Source of the DNA: JAQBVV01 sp965249205
GTDB taxonomy: Bacteria > Acidobacteriota > Vicinamibacteria > Vicinamibacterales > UBA2999
DNA length: 64,000 nucleotides
Reading direction: 5' to 3'
Assembly (NCBI GenBank): GCA_965249205.1
Contig: CBDFLL010000003.1
Location: 62,001-126,000, forward strand
Below the pieces are notes generated by a model. It had not been told where the DNA came from. It ran no database searches and worked only from the letters and a program-made list of their open reading frames with translations. This document shows, piece after piece, positions 26,082-35,213 of the stretch (positions within the stretch are counted from its first letter, which is position 1; every line of letters starts with the position of its first letter). Both the position numbers and the translations under genes were made by a program.

Positions 26082-26099
26082 GACGAAACATGAATTGAC

Positions 26100-26149
26100 G
26101 CGCTTTTCAGATAACCCTTTCACTGACTGGGCGAGTCCATGAAAAGCGC
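26100..26149. repeat. Inverted repeat spanning the imuA start codon
   Basis: Arms GCGCTTTTCA (26100-26109) and TGAAAAGCGC (26140-26149) are separated by 30 bp; the imuA ATG (26139-26141) lies at the edge of the right arm. The same arms occur inside the family A MITE-like repeat (for example in 27065-27360). This suggests either a shared regulatory motif or repeat-derived DNA at the promoter. An RNA hairpin here would cover the ribosome binding region. Confidence 0.6.
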
Positions 26150-27050
26150 TTTAGCCGTTCTTGAAGATACGCTGCGCGCGCGCAAGCTGGATCGCACACT
26201 CACCTCAGCGATCCCCCCAGGAAAGGGTGATGGGCAGGTCGCTCCTGTGGCACTGAGCGAGCTCGATGCCAGTCTTCATGGTGGACTTCCGCGCGGGCAG
26301 CTCTCGGAGCTGGTCGGTCCAGCCTCGTCGGGGCGGACCACGCTGCTGCTGCAGATGCTGGCCGCAGCCACTCGTCGTGGCGAAATTGTGGCCCTTGTCG
26401 ATACGTTCGATCGTCTTGACCTGGCGTCGGTCGTCGCTGCAGGGGTGGACCTCGATCGGCTGCTCTGGATCCGTGGGCACACGATCAGCAGGGCTGAGGG
26501 TTTGGACCCCAGGCCCCAGTCTTGGATTCGGACCGCAGGTCTCAGTCTTCGGCCGGATGCCTTGCTCGATCGCACGATCGACCGCGCACTGAAGGCACTC
26601 AATCTTGTGTTGCAGGCGGGAGGCTTTGGCGTGGTCGCGCTTGATCTCGCGGATGCGTTGCCGGCCGTGCTACGCCGTCTTCCGTTTACGACATGGTTGC
26701 GCGTGCAGCGAACGATCGAGGGGAGCGAGACCGCCTGCGTGCTGGTGGCATCGCAGCCGCTCGGGCGCAGTGCGCACGGCCTGACACTCGCATTGGACAG
26801 CCGAACGCAGTGGGCCGGCCAGCCGACCAGGCCTGGGATCAGCACCGGGACCAGCGGCCCGGATTCTGCCGTCATCTCACGCACAGTCGCTGCAGGTGCC
26901 ACGGCTTCGGTTTCAGCGCCCCTTGCAGATGCAAGGGGCCTGTCGTCCCGCAGCGATCGACTTGCCGGTCTGGATGTGACGGTGCGTGTCGTGTCGCCGC
27001 GGCGCCGGGTCGATGGGGACGTGATGGTGGCGGCGACAGCGTCGCGGTGA
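26139..27050 (+). CDS. imuA: ImuA, RecA-like cofactor of the mutagenic translesion polymerase
   Basis: 303 residues. RecA/ImuA fold: SELDASLHGGLPRGQLSELVGPASSGRTTLLLQ, with a degenerate Walker A at 60-68 where Arg66 replaces Lys, as is common in ImuA. It continues with VALVDTFDRLDLASVVAAGVDLDRLLWIR and GGFGVVALDLADALPAVLRRLP. ImuA works with ImuB and DnaE2 in SOS mutagenesis. The C-terminal ~80 residues are Ser/Thr/Ala-rich and diverged. The normal tight junction with imuB is interrupted by a 296-bp repeat 14 bp after the stop. Promoter dyads lie upstream. Confidence 0.9.
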   Translation: MKSALAVLEDTLRARKLDRTLTSAIPPGKGDGQVAPVALSELDASLHGGLPRGQLSELVGPASSGRTTLLLQMLAAATRRGEIVALVDTFDRLDLASVVAAGVDLDRLLWIRGHTISRAEGLDPRPQSWIRTAGLSLRPDALLDRTIDRALKALNLVLQAGGFGVVALDLADALPAVLRRLPFTTWLRVQRTIEGSETACVLVASQPLGRSAHGLTLALDSRTQWAGQPTRPGISTGTSGPDSAVISRTVAAGATASVSAPLADARGLSSRSDRLAGLDVTVRVVSPRRRVDGDVMVAATASR

Positions 27051-27064
27051 CGGCGGCAGGCAGG

Positions 27065-27360
27065 CAGCCCGTGGTGAAAGTCCAACGGCATTCGACGAGC
27101 GATGCATCCTCGCGGTCTGCGTTGCTCCTCCCTCAAATACAGGCGGTATCCTCGGCGCGGATTTCATGAGCGGGTGCCAGGTACGAGTGAAATCCGCGTT
27201 AGTCGTCGCGCCTGCGCGTAGGCGCTTTTCATCACCATGCGGCGTACAGGGCCTATCTGAAAAGCGCGCGAGACGCCTCACTCGTCTAGCGCGGATTTCA
27301 GTAGTAACCCGGCTCGTGAAATTCGCGTTAGGTGCGACGCCGGACTTTCACCACGGACTG
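27065..27360 (+). repeat. MITE-like repeat, family A, copy 1
   Basis: 296 bp. The left end CAGCCCGTGGTGAAAG and the inverted right end CTTTCACCACGGACTG form ~18-20 bp terminal inverted repeats, with CTAG (27361-27364) after the right end. Internal hairpins: GCGGATTTCA...TGAAATCCGC and GCGCTTTTCA...TGAAAAGCGC. No coding capacity. It separates imuA from imuB and its CTAG directly precedes the imuB ATG. Other copies are at 49678-49946 (inverted) and 62591-62868. Confidence 0.9.
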
Positions 27361-27364
27361 CTAG

Positions 27365-28912
27365 ATGTTTGGCGCTATGTACGCGATTGACGAGGGCGCG
27401 ACCGATGTATTGATCGACGTTGCGCGCGAGTTTTCACCGCGCATCGAAGTTGATGCACCGCTGGCGCGCGCCGTGGGTGACAAGCCCCCGAGTAGAGCGC
27501 AGGTCAGGCAAGTGGTGCTTGATCTCAGCGGATTGACACGACTGTTTGGGGATGCGCGCGTCATGGGCGAGGCGCTGCGTCGCACCGCTGCCGATCGCGG
27601 GATACGCGTGCAGGTGGCGATTGCGGGAACACGTACGGCTGCACGAGTGCTTGTCCGTGCCGCCAGCGGATCTGTCACGGTTATCGACCCAGGCACGGAA
27701 GCGGCTGTGCTTGCCCGATTGCCGATTCAGCGGTTGGCCGTGCTTGCACCCACGGTCGCGCTGTTGCCCTCCTTGTCGCCCGTCCAGTCACCCGTGTCAT
27801 CGCACGACGCGGTACTTGCCACGTTTCGCCGCTGGGGCCTTCGTACCCTCGGCGACGTGGCGGCATTACCCGCCGCCGCCGTGGCTGCACGGCTTGGACA
27901 GGAGGGCGTACGGTGGCAGCGCCTGGCGCGCGGTGAGGATCCGCGGCCGCTTCTCCCCGTTGCTCCAGAGGAACGTTTCGAGCAAGCGCTCGATCTTGAA
28001 TGGCCCATCGAGGGGCTGGAGCCGCTGTCGTTTGTAATCGGACGACTCCTGGAGCCACTGGAAGCCCAGCTCGATCGTCGCGGCCGTGGCGCGGCCGTGC
28101 TGCATGTCCGGTTGCACCTGGTCACCAAGACCGTGCATGAGCGTTCGCTGCAGTTGCCGGCGCCAATGCGGGATGCGCGGACTCTCCGTACGCTGGCGCT
28201 CCTGGATCTGGAATCACACCCTCCGGTCACCGCCATCGATCGCGTGGTCGTCGCGATCGATCCAACACCAGCACGTGTCCTGCAGTTTTCACTGCTGACA
28301 CGCCCGTTGCCGTCGCCCGCTCAGATCTCCACGCTGATGGCGCGGCTGGGCGCATTGATGGGGGAGGGACGCTGCGGGTCACCGACCGCCGTTGATACAT
28401 GGCAACCCGGAGCCTTTGCGATCCGCGCGTTCGCGCCAGTGGATCCTGATAGTGGCCAACGCGAGCGCACGCCGAGACACCTCGCCTCAGGGCCTCGAGG
28501 TGTTGCTGAGGCGGAGCGTGCCACGACACATCCTGCTGTCGCGCTTCGTCGTTTCCGTGTGCCTGTTCCCGCACGCGTGCGTGTCGACCAGCACACGCCC
28601 GTGCGCGTCACGACGGATCGGGTGGCGATGCGTCTCGATCATTCAGTGTCGGCCAGGCGATCTTCGAGTGCGGACGCAGCGTCTGCTACGTGGTCTGTCG
28701 TTGCGGACCGCGTGTTGACGACGCGTGGACTGAGCGGCGGCGACGTCCAGCGGTGTGCGGGGCCATGGCGGACGTCGGGAGGCTGGTGGACGGTGCCGAC
28801 CAAGGCGTGGGATCGCGATGAATGGGACGTCACGCTGACCGATGGCGCGACGTACCGCGTCTTTCGCGACCGCAGCACCGACGCCTGGTTCATCGAGGGC
28901 ATCGTCGATTGA
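27365..28912 (+). CDS. imuB: ImuB, catalytically dead Y-family polymerase, N-terminally truncated
   Basis: 515 residues. The body is a typical ImuB: VLIDVAREFSPRIEV, VVLDLSGLTRLFG, RGIRVQVAIAGTRTAARVLVRA, FRRWGLRTLGDVAALPAAAVAARLG, EERFEQALDLEWPIEGLEPLSFVIGRLLEPL. Family members normally have roughly 70 more residues before the AREFSPR segment. Here they are missing, because the family A repeat abuts the ATG. ImuB bridges DnaE2, ImuA and the beta clamp and needs no polymerase activity, but loss of the first palm strands may destabilise it. No clear ribosome binding site precedes this ATG. Confidence 0.88.
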   Translation: MFGAMYAIDEGATDVLIDVAREFSPRIEVDAPLARAVGDKPPSRAQVRQVVLDLSGLTRLFGDARVMGEALRRTAADRGIRVQVAIAGTRTAARVLVRAASGSVTVIDPGTEAAVLARLPIQRLAVLAPTVALLPSLSPVQSPVSSHDAVLATFRRWGLRTLGDVAALPAAAVAARLGQEGVRWQRLARGEDPRPLLPVAPEERFEQALDLEWPIEGLEPLSFVIGRLLEPLEAQLDRRGRGAAVLHVRLHLVTKTVHERSLQLPAPMRDARTLRTLALLDLESHPPVTAIDRVVVAIDPTPARVLQFSLLTRPLPSPAQISTLMARLGALMGEGRCGSPTAVDTWQPGAFAIRAFAPVDPDSGQRERTPRHLASGPRGVAEAERATTHPAVALRRFRVPVPARVRVDQHTPVRVTTDRVAMRLDHSVSARRSSSADAASATWSVVADRVLTTRGLSGGDVQRCAGPWRTSGGWWTVPTKAWDRDEWDVTLTDGATYRVFRDRSTDAWFIEGIVD

Positions 28913-28949
28913 CTGCCTGCTGCGTGCCACCAACGACCGAGCCCTTACC

Positions 28950-31900
28950 GTGTATATCGAACTGCATTGCGCGTCCGCGTTTAGTTTTCTCCACGGCGCT
29001 TCGTTGCCAGAAACGCTGGTCGAACGTGCCGCCGCGCTTGGTTACCCGGCGTTGGCGCTGTTGGACGCCGACGGCGTCTACGGCGCGCCGCGATTTCATA
29101 AGGCAGCGCGGAAAGCAGGACTGCGCGCCATCATTGGCGCCGAGCTGACGATCGCCGCGCATCACGACTCGCGGCTCGCGACGCCTCACTCCCCCCTTAC
29201 CACTCACCACTCACGACTCGTCAATCACTTCTGGTCTCTTCCTGTGCTGGTGGAGTCGCAGGAAGGCTATCGAAACCTCTGCCGGCTTGTAACACGCATG
29301 AAGATGCGCGCTCCAAAGGGCGAAGGGGCATTGAGTCTCGAAGAACTCGAAGGCTGGACCGGTGGGCTGGTGGCGCTTGGTGGTCCACCGCTGCTTGATA
29401 CTCGGCATTACGGCGTGGGTGGCCTCCTGGATCGCCTTGTCGGGCTCTTCGGCCGCCGGAATGTGTGCGTGGAAGTGCAGCGCCACCTGCTTCGCGATGA
29501 GGAAGCCGAACACGCGGCGCTCGACGCGCTGGCGAGAGCGTTTCACGTGCCGGTCGTGGCGACCAACGGTGTCCGTTTCACCGCGCCGGCGGACCGTCCA
29601 CTGTTCGACGTACTGACGTGCGTTGCGCATGGCACCACGCTCGACGCGGCGGGGCAGCGGCTCACGCGGAACGCCGAGCGGTATCTGAAATCGCCCAAGG
29701 CAATGGCGCGGCTCTTTGCGGATCGGCCAGACGCGCTGGCGGGGACCATCGCACTGGCCGAGCGCCTTGAGTACACGATGGCCGATCTCGGTTACCGCTT
29801 TCCGCAGTACCCCGTGGCGGACGGCGAAACGGAAATGGCGTTCCTGCGGCACATCACCGAGGCAGGCGCGCGCGATCGGTATCGCCCGTACCACGACAAG
29901 GCGCGCACCCAGATCGCGCGCGAACTCGATCTGATCGAGAAGCTCGACCTCGCCGGCTACTTTCTCATCGTCTGGGACATCGTCAATTACGCGCGGCAGC
30001 AGGACATCCTGGTGCAGGGTCGCGGTTCGGCGGCCAATAGCGCCGTCTGCTACAGCCTCGGAATCACTGCCGTCGATCCGATTGCGATGGAGCTGCTCTT
30101 CGAGCGCTTTCTCTCGGAGGAGCGCGGCGAGTGGCCTGACATTGACCTTGATCTGCCAAGCGGCGACCGCCGTGAGCGCGTCATCCAGCACGTGTATGAA
30201 AAATACGGTCGCCTGGGGGCGGCGATGACCGCCAATGTGATCACGTATCGCGGCCGTAGCGCCGCGCGTGACGTCGGCAAGGTGCTGTCGCTCGATGATG
30301 CCGAGATCGACCGGTTGGCGAAAGTGATGCGTCACTTCGAGTTCACCGATCCGGACGAGACGCTCGAACGGAACGTTCGAGAAGTGGGCCTGTCGCTGGA
30401 CAGGCCGCGGATGCGGACGTTTGCAGCGCTGTGGCGCCAGGTCCAGGATTTGCCACGTCATCTGGGGCAGCACTCAGGCGGCATGGTGGTCTGCCAGGGT
30501 GAACTCGATGCCGTGGTGCCGCTCGAGCCAGCCTCCATGCCAGGCCGCGTAGTCGTGCAGTGGGACAAGGACGACTGCGCCGACATGGGCATCGTGAAGG
30601 TGGACCTGCTCGGGCTCGGCATGATGGCCGTGTTGCAGGACGCGATCGAGCTGGTCAATACGGCAGGATCTGAGATCCACGATTCAGAGCCTATCGAGGA
30701 TTCCGATCAAGCTTTCAAGGCCCGATTTGATCTCGCGCACGTGCCGCCGGACGATCCGGCCGTCTACGACCTGTTACAGAAGGCCGACACGATCGGCGTC
30801 TTCCAGGTGGAGTCACGCGCGCAGATGGCGACGTTACCGCGGCTCAAGCCAACCTGCTTCTACGACCTGGTCGTTGAAGTGGCGATCATCCGGCCAGGGC
30901 CGATTGTCGGCAACATGGTGCACCCCTATCTCAATCGTCGCGCGGGCAGGGAACCTGTGGTGCCGTTGCATCCGCTGCTCGAGCCGGTGCTGGCCCGCAC
31001 GCTGGGCGTGCCGCTGTTTCAGGAGCAGTTACTGCGGATGGCGATGGTCGCCGCGTGTTTTAGCGGCGGTCAGGCGGAGGACCTGCGTCGTGCCATGGGT
31101 TTCAAGCGCTCGGCGCGGCGCATGACCGAGATCGAAGTACAGCTTCGTGCCGGCATGGTGACTAACGGCATCACCGGCGATACCGCCGACCGCATCATCA
31201 CGTCGATCACCGCGTTTGCGCTGTACGGGTTTCCGGAGTCGCACGCGGCCAGTTTTGCGCTGCTGGTGTACGCCAGCGCGTATCTCAAAGTGCATTACCC
31301 CGCGGCGTTCTATACGGCGCTGCTCAACAACCAGCCGATGGGGTTTTATCACCCGGCGTCGCTCGTCAAGGATGCGCAACGCCGTGGTGTGCGGTTCAAC
31401 CCGATCGACGTGCAATCGTCCGACTGGTGCTGCCGGGTCGAACCGGACGGCGCCATTCGCATCGGGTTCATGTATGTGAACGGTTTGCGGAAAGAAATGG
31501 GACAGGCGATGGCGGCATTCGACAGAACGAAGAAAATCGTCCCACCGCTGCTCTGCGCCAAGTGCGGCTCCGATGACGCGTCGATGATCGAAGTGGTCAA
31601 AGAAGGGAGTTATTTCTGCAATACCTGCGCGCACGAGTGGACTGTGCACATGAAGCCCATAGGCCGGTTTACGTCGATCGAGGACATCACGCGCCGTACT
31701 GGTCTGCGTCGTGACGAGCTGACGATGCTGGCTGACATCGGAGCGTTGAACGCGTTTACACACGAGCGGCGGAGCGCGTTGTGGCAGGTCGAGCAGGCCG
31801 TACGCCCGGCGGGGGAGATGTTTGCGTCGGGTGAGGAGGGCGCTTCGCGTGCCTCGTCGCCCTTGCCACAGATGGACGATGGCGAGCGTCTGCAGGCCGA

Positions 31901-32285
31901 CTATGCCGGGACCGGTCTGACGATCGGGCCCCACCCGATGGCGCTGCGGCGAGGCGACATGGCGCTACGCGGCGTGCTGCGAGCTATCGACTTACCGCAG
32001 GCACGCGACGGCCGGCGTGTGCGCGTGGCCGGGATGGTGATTACCCGCCAGCGCCCAGGGACCGCCAAGGGATTCGTGTTCCTGACCCTCGAGGACGAGA
32101 CTGGGATTTCCAACATCATCGTGCGTCCCGATCTGTTCGATCGCGAGCGCATGGCCGTGGTACGTGAGCCGTTTCTGCTCGTTGACGGGGTGTTGCAGCA
32201 TCAGGACGGCGTGCTGTCGGTTCGAGCCGAGCATCTGCAGGGGATCGACGGCAGCGCGTCGGTGGACGCGCACAATTTCTACTAG
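28950..32285 (+). CDS. dnaE2: Error-prone DNA polymerase DnaE2
   Basis: About 1,111 residues from GTG 28950 (YIELHCASAFSFLHGAS follows, the usual DnaE2 opening). An upstream extension to 28842 lies inside imuB. PHP domain at the N terminus; polymerase core with GYFLIVWDIVNYARQ, GRGSAANSAVCY, catalytic Asp triad D397/D399/D401 in PDIDLDLP, and AMTANVITYRGRSAARDVGKVL; C-terminal OB domain (RVRVAGMVITRQRPGTAKGFVFLTLEDETG) ending near VDAHNFY. An extra ~40-residue segment carries a zinc-ribbon-like set, C869/C872/C890/C893 (CAKC...CNTC), just before FTSIEDITRRTGL. Mutagenic translesion synthesis with ImuA/ImuB. Confidence 0.95.
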   Translation: MYIELHCASAFSFLHGASLPETLVERAAALGYPALALLDADGVYGAPRFHKAARKAGLRAIIGAELTIAAHHDSRLATPHSPLTTHHSRLVNHFWSLPVLVESQEGYRNLCRLVTRMKMRAPKGEGALSLEELEGWTGGLVALGGPPLLDTRHYGVGGLLDRLVGLFGRRNVCVEVQRHLLRDEEAEHAALDALARAFHVPVVATNGVRFTAPADRPLFDVLTCVAHGTTLDAAGQRLTRNAERYLKSPKAMARLFADRPDALAGTIALAERLEYTMADLGYRFPQYPVADGETEMAFLRHITEAGARDRYRPYHDKARTQIARELDLIEKLDLAGYFLIVWDIVNYARQQDILVQGRGSAANSAVCYSLGITAVDPIAMELLFERFLSEERGEWPDIDLDLPSGDRRERVIQHVYEKYGRLGAAMTANVITYRGRSAARDVGKVLSLDDAEIDRLAKVMRHFEFTDPDETLERNVREVGLSLDRPRMRTFAALWRQVQDLPRHLGQHSGGMVVCQGELDAVVPLEPASMPGRVVVQWDKDDCADMGIVKVDLLGLGMMAVLQDAIELVNTAGSEIHDSEPIEDSDQAFKARFDLAHVPPDDPAVYDLLQKADTIGVFQVESRAQMATLPRLKPTCFYDLVVEVAIIRPGPIVGNMVHPYLNRRAGREPVVPLHPLLEPVLARTLGVPLFQEQLLRMAMVAACFSGGQAEDLRRAMGFKRSARRMTEIEVQLRAGMVTNGITGDTADRIITSITAFALYGFPESHAASFALLVYASAYLKVHYPAAFYTALLNNQPMGFYHPASLVKDAQRRGVRFNPIDVQSSDWCCRVEPDGAIRIGFMYVNGLRKEMGQAMAAFDRTKKIVPPLLCAKCGSDDASMIEVVKEGSYFCNTCAHEWTVHMKPIGRFTSIEDITRRTGLRRDELTMLADIGALNAFTHERRSALWQVEQAVRPAGEMFASGEEGASRASSPLPQMDDGERLQADYAGTGLTIGPHPMALRRGDMALRGVLRAIDLPQARDGRRVRVAGMVITRQRPGTAKGFVFLTLEDETGISNIIVRPDLFDRERMAVVREPFLLVDGVLQHQDGVLSVRAEHLQGIDGSASVDAHNFY

Positions 32286-32318
32286 TCGTCAACCGCCGAC
32301 TACTAGAGAACCGAGTTC

Positions 32319-32448
32319 ACAACCTCCGGGCGGGTCCTGACCGCGGACAGCCCCGTTCGTGCTCGGCGCCAAGAACACGTGTCACGGGCGTGGCGCCTGC
32401 GGCGCGAACGGGGCGGCCCCGTCCGCGGCCACCCGCGACGAGGTTATG
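32319..32448. repeat. Palindromic repeat, family B, copy 1
   Basis: A 130-bp nested palindrome. The left part (AACCTCC, GCGGGTCCTGACCGCGG, CCCCGTTCG) pairs with the right part (CGAACGGGG, CCGCGG, ACCCGCGACGAGGTT). An inner GGCGCCA...TGGCGCC pair is also present. The outer arms recur at 54877-55119, and the left arm recurs at about 42338. It starts 33 bp after the dnaE2 stop and could act as a transcription terminator for the cassette, but repetition suggests a mobile palindromic unit. Confidence 0.75.
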
Positions 32449-32914
32449 AACCCGCGCCTAGTCCTCACTCACCGACGTGGCCATGTGACTCCGAACAAAC
32501 CCATGGGTCCACCCTCGATCCGTGCCGTTCTTGATGGACGGGTTTTTCTCTGCACATGACTACGCCGGCGGCGGTCTGGTTCCGTCTGAGAATTTGCCGA
32601 CGACGCGGCGGTCGGGGTAGGCGAAAAGTCGCGACGTCCTGGCTTGTCCACGGTGCGGGGCGCAGTCGATGACGGACTTCCCGGGCGGAAGAGAACTCAG
32701 ACGCCCTCAATCCCGCCTTCCGAGCCAACCCGGAGACGGTGACCGCGACAGAGGCGGCCGGCGCTTCTCCGCATCTTCAACGGCAAATCCCGCTGTCGAA
32801 GAGAAAAGAGGGGAGGCTTAGGCTCGCAGAACAGGTCTTCGGTTAAACTCTCGACTCCGCTGATATTTCTTATAGTCACCAGGGACGACGTCGACTTTGA
32901 AAGCGAGGGGCAGG
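32449..32914. other. Intergenic stretch with no convincing gene
   Basis: 466 bp between repeat B and the GMC oxidoreductase start. Short frames exist on both strands, but none has a recognisable family, signal peptide or good start. The last ~60 bp becomes AT-richer (TGATATTTCTTATAGTC), which may be the promoter of the GMC gene. A GAGGGGCAGG stretch just before ATG 32915 is a plausible ribosome binding site. Confidence 0.45.
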
Positions 32915-34820
32915 ATGAACGCGGAAAACCACGACCGGGCCCGATTCGAGTACATCGTCGTCGGCTCGGGCGCCGGCGGCGGAACCGTCGCCGCGAGGCT
33001 CGCGGAAGCGGGACGCACCGTGCTGGTGCTTGAAGCTGGGGGCGACCCCACGACACTGTCCGGCGGCAACGCAATCCGTCCCGCCACCAATACGCTCCCC
33101 GACGACTACCATGTGCCCGTGTTTCACGCGAACGCGAGCGAGAACGCCGCCCTCAGCTGGGACTTCTTCGTACGCCACTACGGCGACGATGAGCAGCAGC
33201 AGAAGGATCCCAAGTATCAGGCGGAGATGAACGGCGAGCCCGTTGAGGGTGTCCTCTATCCGCGGGCCGAGTGTCTTGGCGGGTGCACGGCGCACAACGC
33301 CATGATCACCGTCTATCCCCACAATCAGGATTGGGATGATGTGGCCGACCTGACAGGGGACTCCTCATGGCGCTCGCACAACATGCGGCGGTATTTCGAA
33401 CGCCTGGAGAACTGCAACCACCGGCTGCCCATCTATCGTTGGCTGGCGAAGCTGGGGATCAATCCGACGCGGCACGGCTGGGGCGGCTGGCTGCAGACAG
33501 AGAAGGCCATTCCCAAGAGTGCCCTGGGCGATGGAGACCTGGTCAAGACGATCCTCGCTTCTGCCCACCAGGCCTTCCACGCGGTCGGGGAGCCGGTCAA
33601 GCGGGTTGGATGGTTGCTCCAGGGACAGGCAGACCCGAACGACTGGCGGCTGGTGCAGGGCAACGCTGTCGGCGTTCGCTACCCGCCACTGGCGAATCGT
33701 AACCACCAGCGGGTCGGCACACGCGACCGCCTGCGCGATGTGGCGAAGACGCACCCCGACCATCTCACGATCGAGACCGACGCGTTGGTGACACGCGTGC
33801 TCTTTGACGAAAACAACCGGGCGGTCGGCGTGGAGTATCTGAAAGGCCAGCGGTTGTACAGGGCCCACAAGAGTCCGAGCGCCGAAGCGGGCGAGCTACG
33901 CGAGGCGCGCGCGTCTCGATGAGGTGATTCTCGCCGGCGGCGCCTTCAACACTCCCCAGCTCCTGATGCTGTCCGGCGTTGGCCCACGAGCGGTGCTGGG
34001 CGAGTTCGGCATTCCCGTGCGTGTGGATCTGCCGGGAGTGGGCTCCAACCTGCAGGACCGGTACGAGGTGGGGGTCGTGAACCGGATGAACTTCGATGAA
34101 TGGGATTTGTTGAAGGGTGCCAAGTTCGGTGGCAGCGACCCATACTACGATGAATGGGTCAAATCGAAATCGGGAGTCTACACCACGAACGGGGCGGTCC
34201 TCGCGATGATCAAGAGGTCGTTCCCCGATCGGCCCCTCCCAGATCTCTTTTGCTTCGCCCTGCTCGGCAAGTTTCGGGGCTACTACCCCGGCTACTCCAA
34301 AGACTTTGTGGCGCGCCTCAATTACTTGACCTGGGCGATCCTCAAAGCGCATACGAATAACACCGCCGGGGTGGTGCGGCTCCAGTCGAACGATCCCCGC
34401 GACCGGCCGTATATCAACTTCCGCTACTTCGGTGAAGGCAACGACGCCGCGAACGAGGACCTCGACGCGGTGGTGGAAGGGATCAAGTTCGTACGCAAGA
34501 TGACCGCGCCGCTCAAGGAGAGCGGGCTCATCGCTGAGGAAGAGTTGCCCGGTGACGCGGTCAGCTCTGACGACGAGCTGCGCGACTTCGTCAAGGACCG
34601 CGCGTGGGGACACCACGCTTCCTGCACCTGCCCTATCGGCGCGGACGGCGATCCGAACGCCGTGCTCGACGGCAATCTCAGAGTGCGTGGGGCGCACGGT
34701 CTACGTGTGGTCGACGCCTCGGTGTTCCCCCGTATCCCGGGCTTTTTCATCGTGACGTCGATTTACATGGTTGGTGAGAAGGCCGCCGACCTGATTCTCG
34801 CGGACGCACAAGAACGGTGA
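32915..34820 (+). pseudogene. GMC family oxidoreductase with one frameshift
   Basis: Two consecutive frames make one ~634-residue GMC (choline dehydrogenase-like) flavoenzyme. Part 1 (32915-33922): FEYIVVGSGAGGGTVAARLAEAGRTVLVLEAGG FAD site and PRAECLGGCTAHNAMI. Part 2 (33924-34820): VILAGGAFNTPQLLMLSGVGP, GVGSNLQDRYEVG, WGHHASCTCPIG with the catalytic His, VVDASVFPRIPGFFIVTSIYMVGEKAADLI. The join lies in a GC repeat (GAGGCGCGCGCGTCTCG, about 33900-33917), where one base gained or lost explains the shift. It could be a real mutation, polymer slippage or assembly error. The 3' end abuts a truncated SGNH gene on the other strand. Confidence 0.85.
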
Positions 34821-35199
34821 CCTCCGCCGATCCGATGCTCTCGCGCAAGAGGCCTTCGAGACGGTTGGCAAACGTGTCGTTTCTTGAGACAGAGTCCCCG
34901 TAAGCAACCGAGTCTCCGAGAACCAGTATTCTGAAGGTGCCGTCCGGTTTAGGAATTGTCACGTTGTCGTCCCGTAGGCCCTGAGAGTTGATTTCGGGAT
35001 GCTCAGGGTTCAAGGCATAGAGAAGCGGGGAATCGACAAGAGTGTGCAGCGGCTCGACGGGCGCCGGCTCGACCGGCGTGGGGGGGAACAGCTCCCTGGC
35101 CACCCCATACACTCTCAAGGCGGCTTCAAGGAGCATCAGGCATACCAGTATCGATGTGAGAACACACGACAATCGAAGTGCCGCTTTTTTGACTGTCAT
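34747..35199 (-). pseudogene. SGNH/GDSL hydrolase, N-terminal fragment
   Basis: From ATG 35199: a membrane anchor (LRLSCVLTSILVCLMLLEAALRVYG), a Pro-rich linker, then FRILVLGDSVAYGDSVSRNDTFANRLEGLLRES with the block I GDS motif. Homology stops at about 34807 (AEVTVL). From there the frame is the antisense of the GMC gene, so blocks III and V with the catalytic Asp/His are missing. A fragment with a block V-like end lies on the same strand at 39835-40098. Starts 14 nt after the radical SAM gene stop, so it was probably in one operon. Confidence 0.8.
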
Positions 35200-35213
35200 G
35201 CGAAGTGTAGGAA

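Noticed and set aside
26008..26091. Longer MFS start at ATG 26091
   Set aside because: It would place the perfect regulatory palindrome inside the coding region, and the added residues are polar and unlike MFS N termini; GTG 26007 is preferred, although not proven.
32818..32850. Possible IS transposase remnant (reads LRLAEQVFG, cf. KLVEQVFG in the IS)
   Set aside because: Similarity covers only about nine residues, with nothing matching on either side; likely chance.
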